Shown here: piece by piece, positions 31,019-41,376 of the stretch
Layout: every line of letters begins with the position of its first letter
Position numbering within the stretch: the stretch's first letter is position 1
Assembly: GCA_030411725.1 (NCBI GenBank)
Contig: MU839835.1
Span: forward strand, 186,001 to 250,000
Reading direction: 5' to 3'
Length of the DNA stretch: 64,000 nucleotides
Source of the DNA: Echria macrotheca
Lineage: Eukaryota > Ascomycota > Sordariomycetes > Sordariales > Schizotheciaceae
The notes under the pieces: generated by a model
Database searches by the model: none
What the model saw: the letters and a program-made list of their open reading frames with translations, nothing else
What the model was told of the DNA's origin: nothing
Program-made: the position numbers and the translations under genes

Positions 31019-32833
31019 ATGGAGAGTCGGCCAGGGACAAAGGAGAAACCCTATGAGGGGAGGAGTATCCGTGGGGCGGTAGAGTCTCCCACGCCAACAA
31101 GGGTTTCTTCCGATGATAGCCATGGCGCCGGCGGCGAAGATATCCTGGCGCTTCAGGACCTCGATCCGGCGATGAATAGGAAGATGCATCTGGTCAACAA
31201 TGTAAGAGAGACAGAACCTCCCCGCGGCTCTCTCTTAGGCGGGCGTCTAGCTGATAAAAATGCCCCCTCCCCTCCAGGCTATCGACGAGATAGGATGGAC
31301 GCCTTACCATACACAGCTCTTTTTTCTCAATGGGTTTGGGTAAGTAGGTAGGTCGGTCGACCGACCGGATCATATATATATATATATGTGTGTGTGTGCG
31401 GCGGCGCGTTTGGCTGATTCCAATGTGCTACCCTAGATATGCTGTCGATTCGCTTGTTCTCCTCCTGCAGTCAGTCATCGCCGGCGCCGCCTTCCGCGAG
31501 TTCGGCGAGGTCGGATACGACAAGGGCATGACCATCGCCGTCTACGTCGGCATGCTCGTCGGCGCGCTCTTCTGGGGTCTGAGCGCGGATGTCATCGGCC
31601 GCCGTTTTGCGTTCAATATCTCGCTTGTGGTCTGCTCGGTGGCTGCCATCATTGCGGGCGGGATGCCCAACTGGGCGTCGTTGGGATTCTTCATCGCGCT
31701 GGTTGGGTTTGGGGCGGGCGGGAATCTGATCTTGGACACGACGGTTTTCCTCGAGTACCTGCCGGGGGACAAGCAATGGGTCTTGACGCTGATGGCGGCG
31801 TGGTGGGGGTTTGGACAGGCCATCACCGGGTTTATTGCTTGGGGTTTTCTGGGTAGGTGCCGCGCTAGGTATTGGGCGATGCCGTGATGCCCGTGGTGCT
31901 GACTTTTATTTAGTCCCTGAAAAATGGAACTGCTCGTCCGTCGAGACCTGTTCCCGCGCCAGCAACATGGGCTGGCGCTATGTCATGTTCTCGAGCGGCG
32001 CTCTCGTTTTTGTGATGTCGGTCCTGCGAGTCACCGTCATCCGTCTCAAGGAAACGCCCAAGTACCTCCTCGGCCTGGGAGAAGACGACAAGGTCGTCGA
32101 GACGTTCCAGTATCTTGCGGCCAGGTACGGCCGGAGCTGCAGCCTGACGGCGGAAAAGCTCAACGCCTGCGGCGTCGTGACGAGCGCGCACAGCAAGAAT
32201 AGGTTCTCGCTCGGCGAGACGCTAGTCCACCTGCGCGGCCTCTTCTCGACCAGGCAGATCGCCATCTCGACCATTCTGATCTGGGTCTCGTGGGCCATGG
32301 TCGGCCTGGCCTACCCGCTGTTTTATGTCTTTCTGCCGAGCTACCTCGAGTCCCGCGGCGCCGACCGCAACGTCTCGACGTTTGAGTCCTGGCGCAACTA
32401 CGCACTCGTCAACGTCAGCTCCATCTTTGGCCCGTTCCTCGCCGGGTGGATGTGCAACCGCCGGCTCCTCGGCCGCCGCTACACGATGCTCATCGGCGCG
32501 CTCACGACGGCCGCCTTCTTTTTTGCTTATACGTCAGTCCGAACGGCGGCGCAGGATGCGGGTTTCGGCTGTGCCATTGGCTTCAGTCTCAACGTGTACT
32601 ATGGGACCCTGTATGCGTACACGCCCGAGGTGCTTCCGAGCGCCCATCGCGCGACGGGCAACGGCGTTGCGGTGGCGTGTAATCGTGTCATGGGGATTCT
32701 GTCGGCCGTGATTGCGACGGTGGGCAATACGAGCACGAGCGCGCCTATCTTTGTCTGTGGGGGGCTGCTCGTGGCTATGGGCCTGGTGAGCGCTGCGTTT
32801 CCATTTGAGCCGTACGGGCGGAGGAGTTCCTGA
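31019..32833 (+). CDS. MFS transporter (sugar/organic-solute porter-like)
   Basis: Major facilitator superfamily permease, likely at the plasma membrane. Four exons are inferred: 31019-31201, 31278-31339, 31437-31852 and 31914-32833, encoding 526 residues. A soluble N-terminal region of about 75 residues is followed by about 12 membrane helices. The family signature of the loop between helices 2 and 3 is GLSADVIGRRFAFN. The equivalent in the second half is NRRLLGRRYTMLIG. The block LNGFGYAVDSLVLLLQS in helix 1 is spliced from exons 2 and 3 and is typical of SV2/SVOP-like fungal transporters. A Cys-bearing loop (EKWNCSSVETC) lies between helices. Exons 1 and 2 are short and are recovered only by splice signals (GTAAGA/CTCCAG, GTAAGT/CCCTAG, GTAGGT/TTTAG). 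The substrate is unknown. Intron 2 carries a palindrome and dinucleotide repeats. Confidence 0.88.
31351..31399 (+). repeat. Perfect palindrome plus (AT)n(GT)n run in an MFS intron
   Basis: GGTCGGTCGACCGACC is a perfect 16-bp inverted repeat. It is followed within a few bases by about 8 AT and 6 GT dinucleotides. The whole lies in intron 2 of the MFS gene, after a GTAGGTAG run. Confidence 0.8.
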
Positions 32834-32938
32834 GGTCGCATTTCGCCAGAGATAGATTTATACTGATAATTGTTTCATTATCGAGAATTAGAGATTAGAC
32901 AATGTATGATCTAGCGCATTCGAGATATCCAGCAGATT

Positions 32939-33011
32939 TACCCACCCCCCTTTTTTTTCCCTTTTCTTTCCCCCCCTTTTTTTCTTTTTTTCTTTTCTTT
33001 TTGTTTTTTTG
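32939..33011 (+). repeat. Polypyrimidine (T/C) tract between convergent genes
   Basis: About 70 bases almost entirely of T and C (runs of C6-C7 and T6-T8) sit between the stops of the plus-strand MFS gene and the minus-strand membrane protein gene. It may act in transcript termination for either strand. Confidence 0.8.
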
Positions 33012-33020
33012 GCCAACTAT

Positions 33021-34256
33021 TTACTTCTCATGAACCTTGACCTTCACCCGCAGGGGAGTCTCTATTTTGATGACCCTCTTCGGCCTGATGAACAGCGGAC
33101 GAGGAGTCTGCGTCCCGACGACCACCACCCTCTTCGGCCTAGTTCTAAACAGCGGGCCAAACTCGAGATCCAACTCGAGATCTTTCTTCAGCTTGGCCTC
33201 GATGTCGGCCTTCTTCTTCTCCTCCTCGGCCTTCTTCTTCTCTTCCTCCGACAGCTTGGCATCCTCCTCCTCCTTCTCCTCCTTTGCCTTGTCCTTGGGC
33301 TTCTTTTTGTCCTGCTCAGAAGACAGAGGCACCTTGATGATCTGCGGCCGGGGCAGCGGCTGCGCGGGAGCACCGTCCCAGCTCGTCGTCTCGCCGGGGA
33401 TCGTCTTGTCGGAATACTGCGACGACGCGGGCGAGTAGAAGTCTGGGACGACATCCTTGAGTTCTGGGCGGGCTAGCGGGCGCCGGCTGGGCTCAGCGGG
33501 GGTAGGTTCGCTGTCGACGGTTTTGGTTTCGGTCTCGTCTTTGCTGTCGCTGTCGCTGTTGTCGCGGCGGGCGATTCGCATGCTGCGGCGGCGGCGGCGG
33601 TTTATGGGCTGCTGATCCGGCTTCTGAGCATCGGGCTTCTCCTCTTGCCCGCGGTCAAGCGAGAGGAACTGCTGTCCATGGACTTGCATCTGTCCCTCCT
33701 CATCCCGGTTGGGGGTCTCGGGCTTCTGACGCTGCGGTCCCGTCGCCGCCGTAATATCCACGTCGTAATCATCGCGCTCAATGGAGGCAATATGAACGAC
33801 CGGGCCGTCATCCTCGCCGGCAGTAAGGTTTGCCGGCGTCGACAGGTGAGCAAACGCAAGCGCAAGCGGCGGAGGCGACGACCCAAAGGACGCGTTGTGT
33901 CCCTGTTGCGGCACGTGATCCACCGGCTCTATCTTGGAGTCAAAGACGCCGCTGGTGAAAAGAAATAGCGACACGAGGATGATGACCGTGAGGGCGAGGG
34001 GCCCATACGCTTGCCGGGTGAGGGCGGCTATGCGTTCGGGCGAGTAGAAGATCTCGATGTCACCCTCGGTCGGGACGCGGTAGACGATTCCAGAAGGGGA
34101 GCGGGCTAGCGTGAGCAGCGGGATGGAGCCGCTGCCGTCGCCGTCGGGTTCGTCGTCGAGATCGATGTCGCGGTTGAAGCGGCGGGAGGACGAGGAGGAG
34201 GAAGCGGATGGGGTGAAGAAGACGTTGGACATGCGGGACTTGCCGATAGAATACAT
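33021..34256 (-). CDS. Single-pass membrane protein with charged coiled coil
   Basis: Intronless frame of 411 residues (an in-frame Met at codon 9 is an alternative start). The N-terminus is Ser-rich and acidic. One hydrophobic helix spans about 85-105 (GPLALTVIILVSLFLFTSGV). A low-complexity region follows. Near 325-375 is an alternating Lys/Glu stretch (KEEKEEEDAKLSEEEKKKAE...) that should form a long helix or coiled coil. The C-terminus is basic and beta-like, with two FxRPKR/RTRPKR repeats (RTRPKRVVVVG and FIRPKRVIKIE). No signal peptide precedes the helix, so it is a signal-anchor protein of either orientation. There is no known domain. A tether or scaffold role is possible but unproven. 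Confidence 0.7.
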   Translation of the reverse strand: MYSIGKSRMSNVFFTPSASSSSSSRRFNRDIDLDDEPDGDGSGSIPLLTLARSPSGIVYRVPTEGDIEIFYSPERIAALTRQAYGPLALTVIILVSLFLFTSGVFDSKIEPVDHVPQQGHNASFGSSPPPLALAFAHLSTPANLTAGEDDGPVVHIASIERDDYDVDITAATGPQRQKPETPNRDEEGQMQVHGQQFLSLDRGQEEKPDAQKPDQQPINRRRRRSMRIARRDNSDSDSKDETETKTVDSEPTPAEPSRRPLARPELKDVVPDFYSPASSQYSDKTIPGETTSWDGAPAQPLPRPQIIKVPLSSEQDKKKPKDKAKEEKEEEDAKLSEEEKKKAEEEKKKADIEAKLKKDLELDLEFGPLFRTRPKRVVVVGTQTPRPLFIRPKRVIKIETPLRVKVKVHEK

Positions 34257-34686
34257 GGTTACGTTGAGGTGTGGTTATGGATAGGATAATGAATGGAAGA
34301 CTGGGCGAGGAACTGATGGTACGAGAGAGGATGACAATAGAAGACCATCAGTTGCAACAAAAGAGGGAAGGGGGAGGAGGGGAACGGTGGCGATGGGGAG
34401 TTACGAGACTTATACGGAGGCTAAGGCAGCTTGGGCAGCTAGCTTCGGGCATACCTTGCTCTTCAGTCTTGTTTATGCCTCAGAAACGATGGTCTGATGT
34501 GGACGAGAATAGTCTTGGACTCATGACCATCATGTGCGTTAGATCCGTTAGGACAGCGTACGCATTTTTGAGGACGCAGCACCCAAACACTGACGTAGAA
34601 ACTGACGATGGCATGCAAGTGGTTAAATATCCAATCCCTTCAACGCCGAGCGCTCCTAATATACACACACTGCCACTTATATACAC
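34257..34686. other. Short intergenic region, nothing recognised
   Basis: Promoter of the minus-strand membrane protein and 3' UTR of the acetyl-CoA hydrolase gene. A plus-strand frame here overlaps the 3' end of the hydrolase gene and is not supported. Confidence 0.5.
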
Positions 34687-36409
34687 CTACCACGACTTGA
34701 CCTTGGCCATGCTTCCCTCCTCCTGCAGCGCCTTGTGCATATCAAACGCATTAAACAGCATATGCGGCTCGTGGCCCATACCCTTCCGCAGACACTCGCT
34801 CTCGGCCTTCTCAAAGTAGGCCTTGAGAATCGGCTTGTACACGTCGTGCGCGCACTTGTCAATAATAACGCGCGCCCGCTCCCTCGGGCTCAGACCACGG
34901 ACGTCCGCCAACCCGTTCTCCGTGACAATCACATCAAGATCGTGCTCGGTCTGGTCGATGTGAGTGCACATGGGCACGATGCAGCTCACACCGTGTGGGT
35001 CGTTCTTGGATGGACGGGTCGACGGCGTGTGCATAATGCTGTATTTGGCACTGCGCAGGAAGTCAGCCGAACCACCCAGGCCGTTGAGCATGCGACTGCC
35101 CATGACACAGGTCGAGTTGGCGTGGGCGTAAATGTCAACCTCAACGGGCGTGTTCATGCCAATGACGCCAAGACGGCGGATGATCTCGGGCGAGTTGCTG
35201 ACCTGCTGCGAGCGCAGCAGAAGCTTGTTGTGGTACGACTCCCAGTTGTTGTAGAAGCGCTCGAAACCGGTAGGAGAGAACCGGACCGAGGTGGCAGTAG
35301 CAAAATCCAGGCGGCCAGAATCGAAGAGATCCAGGAAAGTGTCCTGAATGACCTCGGTCCAGACCTTGAGGTTCTTGAAGTTGGAGTTCTCAAGCCCGCC
35401 AATCACGGCATTGGCAATGTTGCCGATGCCAGACTGCAGGGGAAGCAAGCTCTTGGGCAGGCGACCGCGGCTGACCTCGTGCTCAAAGAACTCGATGAGG
35501 TGACCGGCAATCTGCTTGGACGTCTCGTCGGCCGGCGAGTTCTCAGCCGTCTGGTCCTGATAATCCGAGTGGAGCACACCCACAACCTTCTCGGGGTCGA
35601 TGGGGATCGACGTGGTTCCGATGCGGTCTTCGACGCCCATGATCAAGTAAGGCTTCCTCCGGGGAGGGAGGTCCGTCATGGTGATATCGTGGAGGCCGTC
35701 AAAGTTGGGGATCGCCGTGTTGACTTCGATGATGATCTACCAGCGTCAGCGTCGCCCTGACCCGTCACCAAAAGCCTTACCTTGTCTGCAAGCTGGAGCA
35801 GCTCCGGCGTCGCGCCTACAGAGGCACCGGGAACGATGCTTCCATCTTCCTTGATCTCGGTCGCCTCCACAACGACTACGTCGAGCTTGTTGGACGGCCT
35901 GTCCTTAGTGTAAAAGCCCTATCCGGGTCAGCGCCGGCCTCCAAAGCAAGCCCAAAGCCTTACATATACCAAGTCCACGGGGAACATGGACAGATGCTTG
36001 TCGAAAAACTTGATGCGCCCCTCATTGATTCCCTTGGAGATGGCCTTTCCGACCTGATGGGGACTCCTCCTTTCGATCATGTCCAAACTCGCCCATCGGT
36101 TCTCGGTTTCGGCACCGGACGAGGCGCCGACAAACAGCGTGTATCGCAGCTTGCCCTGCAGGTTGTTCTGCTCGACGTGGTCGGCGAGGTACGTGGGCAT
36201 CTTCCTGCAGCCCCGCAGTTAGCGCAATTGGGTCATGACTCCAACATTGAGACGAACTTGGGATAGCCGACGCCGGTGAAGCCGGACCAGCCGATGTACG
36301 CGCCATTGGGAAAATGGTGTAACAAATCGGCCGGGGTGCAGAGCTTGTTGAGCATCGACGGGCGCTTGATGCGCGCCTTGAGGGCGGCCGAAGCAATGGG
36401 GGACGCCAT
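34687..36409 (-). CDS. acu-8: Acetyl-CoA hydrolase / succinyl-CoA:acetate CoA-transferase
   Basis: Mitochondrial CoA-transferase of the Ach1/acu-8 family. It moves CoA from succinyl-CoA to acetate (and slowly hydrolyses acetyl-CoA), and is needed for acetate and propionyl-CoA handling. Four exons are inferred on the minus strand: 36409-36258, 36204-35964, 35918-35781 and 35736-34687, encoding 526 residues, the usual family length. Conserved blocks follow in order: FPNGAYIGWSGFTGVGYPK, LFVGASSGAETENRWASLDM, HPQ-like SPHQVGKAISKGIN, KHLSMFPVDLVYGFYTKDR, VVVVEATEIKEDGSIVPGAS, GIGNIANAVIGGL, GMNTPVEVDIYAHANSTCVM, and ENGLADVRGLSPRERA. Introns are 53, 45 and 44 bp, and all junctions restore the conserved sequence. 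The basic N-terminus (SAALKARIKRPS) could be a weak mitochondrial presequence. The best-conserved gene in the window. Confidence 0.95.
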
Positions 36410-38615
36410 GTCGACAGAAGTTGAAGAGGGGAGATTTGCTCTGACCAGCCACGCGTCGGCGAACACCAAAGAATACAATGCACGCGACCGACGGAACGAA
36501 GGGAAAAGGAGAAAAAGACAAAAAGCAGAAACAAAATAAATTCTCAATAGTGGGTTCTATTCCTCAATTGATCAGTCAGCTGCCCGCAGCGGATCTTGGC
36601 TCTTAAATATTGGCAGACACCATGGGGAAAAATCAGGAGATATTCCACCTCGCGCTTCGCGGCAGCCATGGGGCCGACCCCACAGAACATCGCCATCGGG
36701 TTTCGGCATCTCCCCACAATGCGGGTTCGAACATTTATTTCTCCAGGTTGAGCCTACAGAAGATTCCTTAAACGTTCTCATGGCCTTCGAGACTCAATTG
36801 ACGGGTGGGTGGTTTGTTTCCATCGTTGGAGTCGTCCCCGCGCTTCCCCAGTGACGTCATCCGTGCGGGGTTAGGGTTAGACAAGCTCTCAACGGCGCCG
36901 GCTCCTTTCGATAGCGTCGGCCCCAATCTACGGGAGCCGGCGCTTGCGGCACAAGCTCGGTCTCTCGATTCCGTGCTCCGTTCGGCCGCGAGGTGAGGCG
37001 TTTCAGCTCGGCTATCTCAGATCGGTTGACTCGGGCAACCGGCACCATTGTTTCGTTTCGGGTCGGATTTTCTTGGCTCCCGCTGCTCCAGAGACAGACT
37101 CCACCAGCATCTACCGCCAACTGCGCGTGCCTCGGACAGCCTGCGAAAACGATGGGTGAATGAACTCGTCGTTCCGTGTGACCGACTGAATCCAGCTGAG
37201 AGGATTTGTTGGGGGATGGTGGCACGAGACGGGAGAGCAAACAACGTTCCCGAGAACCCCAAGACCCCTGACCCCAACATTGACGATAGATTGAGTGCAG
37301 TTGGCGATCTCAAGAAGCCAACGGAGAAGTTTCCGGATGAATCATGTTACCGATGGATGGGTAGCGAGCGTTGAGCCTCACGACCGACTTCGTGGGGGCA
37401 TCTCATGAAGCATCACACCTAGACACCTGCTCAAAAAGTCCGATTCAGGGACAGGCCGAGCCGGGAAGTAAGACGGGCATGGCTAGCAACACGAGACGGG
37501 CCGTCACATTTTTGGGTAACCTCAACTTCAACCACCACGACGCACTGCGCACATCACCAAACCGAACTCGTCCATGGTGTCGGGCCATGATAACCAACAG
37601 CTCCTCATCGGTAACATGAAGCCAAAGTAACCTCGAATGAGTCTGAAGATAGTCTGTCGGTATCGATTTCGATGTTCCTCCCACGAGCGCGCGTCTTTAC
37701 GCTAAGTTAGTTACAGCCAATGGGGATCCGGCAGTCAATTTGAGAACAGCCTGAGAAACGTTACATGGCCTGGATTGTGGCACCGCGGTCCCGCACTGTC
37801 GACGGTTATGCACGGCGGGGACCAAAACTCCGCGTTGCTTGTGCAGCTTGGCCCCGTCTGTGCGTCGAGCGGTGCTCCTTCCTAACTCGACTCAGGTTGT
37901 CCAATCGACGGCCTCCTCATCCCAGGCCAATGCCCAATCATCCAGGGCTCTTGTGAGCATTCGGTCCGGTGTCGTGCTGTCATCTTATCCAACCACACCG
38001 TGCCCCATGGCTCTGATGTTAGGACTTCGCTGCACAACACCGCAGACACCCTACCAAATGACGCACAGTGGCATCCAAGGATCAGACCCCAATGGCCTGC
38101 GTTCTGCGTAGCCACATGCCGTGAGCCGGTAATTCTCGACCTCCAACCTCTGCTGTTATCTAGCAAAAGTTGGAGATCACCAGGCACCCCGCACTCCTTG
38201 CTCACACGAGCATTGCCCTGTCTCGCCGCAACATTGGCCGTACTACCGTACCTTTGATAGCTGCGGGGTGATCGAGTTGTCACGTAGCTTGACTAGGGGA
38301 GGCTGATTGATGGGAAACATCTCCCTTAGTACTACCACCTTGCTCTGACTGTTGCATCGTGACAGGCAACTTCGCACTCGGCCTCGACCGTCTGCCTATC
38401 TCGGACCCTGCCTTTAATCCCTTTCCGCCCCGATGCTACTTTAGCCGTGCGGGACCAAGCATCCAGGGTGCTTGTTCATATATCGTCTCTGCCGTGGTCA
38501 GCTCTGGCGAGATTCTTCTCTTCCCCACCTCCTCCGCATTCCTGGTCATCGGGTCGTCGTCTTGCTAGCTGAAGGGCGTTCTCTTGGCTCAGATTCCGAC
38601 TTCAACACATCCACA
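36410..38615. other. 2.2-kb divergent intergenic region
   Basis: Separates the minus-strand acetyl-CoA hydrolase from the plus-strand UNC-93-like gene, so it holds both promoters. A telomere-like GGGGTTAGGGTTAG lies at about 36867-36880. Frames up to 133 codons on both strands are not supported. Confidence 0.5.
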
Positions 38616-40237
38616 ATGGCCGACGACGCCAAAGTCCCGGCCCCGGAGCCGGCCGCTATCGAGACGCATCGGGACGGCGACGCAGTCGCCCGTCCGAGCG
38701 GATGGATCTACAAGGGCTTCCGAGTTGGCGGTCGTGAGGTGTGGTATGCGTCGCCCATCATCCAGCTCTTCACCGTCGCCATGGTCTGCTTCCTGTGTCC
38801 CGGCATGTTCAACGCCCTCGGCGGTCTCGGCGGCGGTGGCCAGGTCGACACCCAGGCCCAGACCGACGCCAACACGGCACTGTACTCGACCTTTGCCGTT
38901 GTCGCCTTCTTCTCGGGCACCATCGCGAACAAGCTCGGGATCCGGTTGACATTGTCATTTGGCGGCCTCGGCTACTGCATTTATGCGGCCAGCTTCTTGT
39001 CGTACAACCACAATCAAAACTTTGGCTTCGTCATCTTTGCCGGCGCGTTCCTCGGCGTGTGCGCCGGCCTGCTCTGGACCGCACAGGGCACCATCATGAT
39101 GAGCTACCCACCCGAGGAAAAGAAGGGCCGCTACATCTCGTGGTTCTGGGTCATCTTCAACCTGGGCGCCGTCATCGGCTCGCTCATCCCGCTCGGCCAG
39201 AACATCCACTCGGTCAGCGGGCCCGTGACCGATGGCACCTACGTCGGCTTCCTTGTTCTCATGTTGATCGGTGCCGTCCTCGCGCTGACGCTGGTCAATG
39301 CCAACAAGGTCATCCGTGACGACGGCAGCAAGGTCATCCTCATGAAGAACCCCAGCTGGAAGACGGAGATCATGGGCTTGTTCGAGACACTGATCCAGAA
39401 TCCCTGGGTCGTCCTGCTGTTCCCCATGTTCTTCGCCTCCAACACGTTCTATACGTACCAGGGCAACGATTTTAACGGTGCCCACTTCAACACGCGCACC
39501 CGGGCGCTGAACAACACGTTGTACTGGACAAGCCAGATCATCGGCGCCGTCATTTTCGGATATGCCCTCGACTTTGGCAAGGCCCGCCGCAGCATCCGCG
39601 CCAAGGCCAGTTTTATTGCCCTGTTTGTCCTGACCTTTGTCATCTGGGGCGGCGGCTACGCCTGGCAGTCGAAGCAGGTGACGCGCGATGTTGTCGAGGC
39701 CGAGGATTCGACCTATGTCAAAGTCGACTGGACCGACGGTGGTGAGATGTTTGTCGGGCCCATGTTCTTGCTCATGTTCATGGGCTTCTTTGATGCGGCC
39801 TGGCAAACTTGCATCTACTGGTGAGTACCATTGAACAAAAGACGGGGGGCAAAGTGCTGACCAAACAGGTACATGGGTGCTCTCAGCAACTCGGGACGGA
39901 AGGCCGCCAACCTTGCTGGGTTCTACAAGGGTATCCAGTCGGCAGGTGCCGCCGTATTTTGGCGTCTCGACGGCCTCAAGAAGCCGTACAATACCATTTT
40001 TGGTGCCACCGTATGTTTTTTTCGAAGCTTTCTCGACTCGAGTACTGACTTTTGTAGTGGGGTCTCCTCGCGGGTGCGCTCGTCTTCGCCGCCCCGGTCA
40101 TCTGGCTCAAGATCAAGGACACGGTTACGCTCGAGGAGGATCTCAAGTTCAGCGACGAGACGATCGAGGACGTGGCGCCTACAGTGCATATCCAGCACGA
40201 GAAGGAGGGGCACGACGGGTTGGCTGACAAGGTCTGA
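38616..40237 (+). CDS. UNC-93-like multi-pass membrane transporter
   Basis: MFS-related UNC-93 family protein. Fungal members are plasma-membrane or vacuolar proteins of unclear substrate. Exons 38616-39820, 39869-40010 and 40058-40237 encode 508 residues, with introns of 48 and 47 bp (GTGAGT/AAACAG with CTGACC; GTATGT/TTGTAG with CTGAC). Splicing restores the WYMGALSNSGRKAANLAGFY block, which is well conserved in the family. About 11-12 hydrophobic segments run from residue 50 to about 470. Family landmarks include FLCPGMFNALGGLGGGG after helix 1, the loop TAQGTIMMSYPPEEKKGRY, NDFNGAHFNTRTRALNNT, and a short acidic cytosolic C-terminus. The start Met (context CACAATGG) is preceded by a long leader. 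Confidence 0.92.
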
Positions 40238-40542
40238 TGGTTCGGGGTCTTTGTTTACGAGCTATGATACCAGTAGTTAATCGAGCGTGTCTTTTGCGTA
40301 GCATATGTATGAGCCCTCAACTTGGAACTGACCACCCAGAACCTCCCATGATCTTTCCCGCACCATGTTTGCGTCCTACGCCGGCATCTCGGGTAGATCC
40401 TTACATATAGAATGTCGATCCACCAACCCGGATTTCTCCCGGCTAAACACCAGGCCACGCACCAAGTCGCCGCCAGCCGTGATTTACCCGACCGCGATGT
40501 GGCCTCACTCCAATCTCACCAGCAAACCTCAAAGACTCGAGA

Positions 40543-41376
40543 ATGGCCGGCCCAAGTCTCATCACGCTCTCACTAGCCATCGCATTGGGCGCCTACCTCG
40601 GCCCCTTCATCCAACCCCTCATCCGGGAACACTTACCTTTCTTCTTCCCAGCAACGTCCCCTCAGAATGAGACCTGTCCGCCTCACCGCTACACGACGCA
40701 GATCATCTCGCTAGACCCGCCGCTCATCTACATCCATCCCTTCGTGTCGCCAGCCGAGGCGGAGGCCCTCATCGCCCTCGGCTCTCCGCTGCTGGAGCCG
40801 TCGCCGGTGACAGGCTACGGCTCCGGCGCCGCGACCTCGCAGGCGCGCACGTCATGGTCGGCTCCGCTCCCGTCGGCCGACAGGACTGTGTCGTGCGTGC
40901 TGGCGCGCGCGTCCTCGTTTTTGGGTACCGTGCTCTCGCCGGGGAGGGATGATATGGGCATGGCGCAGATGGTGCGGTACACGCCGGGCCAGAAGTTTGA
41001 TCTGCATACGGACTGGTTTGCGCGGCCGAGGGTGGACGAGGGGGATGCCGAGGTGGGCAGGAGGAGGATGTATAACCGTGTTGCCACGCTTTTTGTGGTC
41101 TTGGGGGCCAATCACACTGGCGGGGGGGAGACTTGGTTTCCGCAGGTCAGGACGGTGACGGATCAGGCAAGAAGAGGGGGGGAGAGTGTGTGGAGGGAGC
41201 ATGAGGATGGGGGGTTGGCCTTCCCGGCTGTGCCCGGGGGCGGGCTGTTTTGGATGAATTTGCTGGCGAACGGGACGGGGGATGCGAGGACGGTGCATGC
41301 TGGGTTGCCTGTTGAGGGTGGGGTTAAGTATGCTTTGAATATCTGGCCGAGAGCCTTTTTCGGGCCAGATGCGTAA
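40543..41376 (+). CDS. Prolyl 4-hydroxylase-like 2-oxoglutarate/Fe(II) dioxygenase
   Basis: Intronless gene of 277 residues. A signal-anchor helix (about 5-28) places the enzyme in the ER or secretory pathway. The catalytic fold shows the iron ligands His155 and Asp157 (DLHTDW), distal His252 (TVHAGLPV) and the 2-oxoglutarate-binding Lys262 (GGVKYALNIW), at the usual spacing for the P4H alpha-subunit family. Upstream blocks HPFVSPAEAEALIALG and QMVRYTPGQKFDLH are also typical. There is a fungal-type insert between VGRRRMYNRVATLFVVLG and the distal His. Likely substrates are proline or other residues in secreted or membrane proteins, but this is not known for the fungal clade. The last third of the gene is markedly G-rich on the coding strand. 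Confidence 0.9.
   Translation: MAGPSLITLSLAIALGAYLGPFIQPLIREHLPFFFPATSPQNETCPPHRYTTQIISLDPPLIYIHPFVSPAEAEALIALGSPLLEPSPVTGYGSGAATSQARTSWSAPLPSADRTVSCVLARASSFLGTVLSPGRDDMGMAQMVRYTPGQKFDLHTDWFARPRVDEGDAEVGRRRMYNRVATLFVVLGANHTGGGETWFPQVRTVTDQARRGGESVWREHEDGGLAFPAVPGGGLFWMNLLANGTGDARTVHAGLPVEGGVKYALNIWPRAFFGPDA

Noticed and set aside
34735..35760. 341-codon plus-strand frame.
   Set aside because: Antisense shadow of the conserved acetyl-CoA hydrolase exon 4.
38955..39806. 283-codon minus-strand frame.
   Set aside because: Shadow of the UNC-93-like gene.
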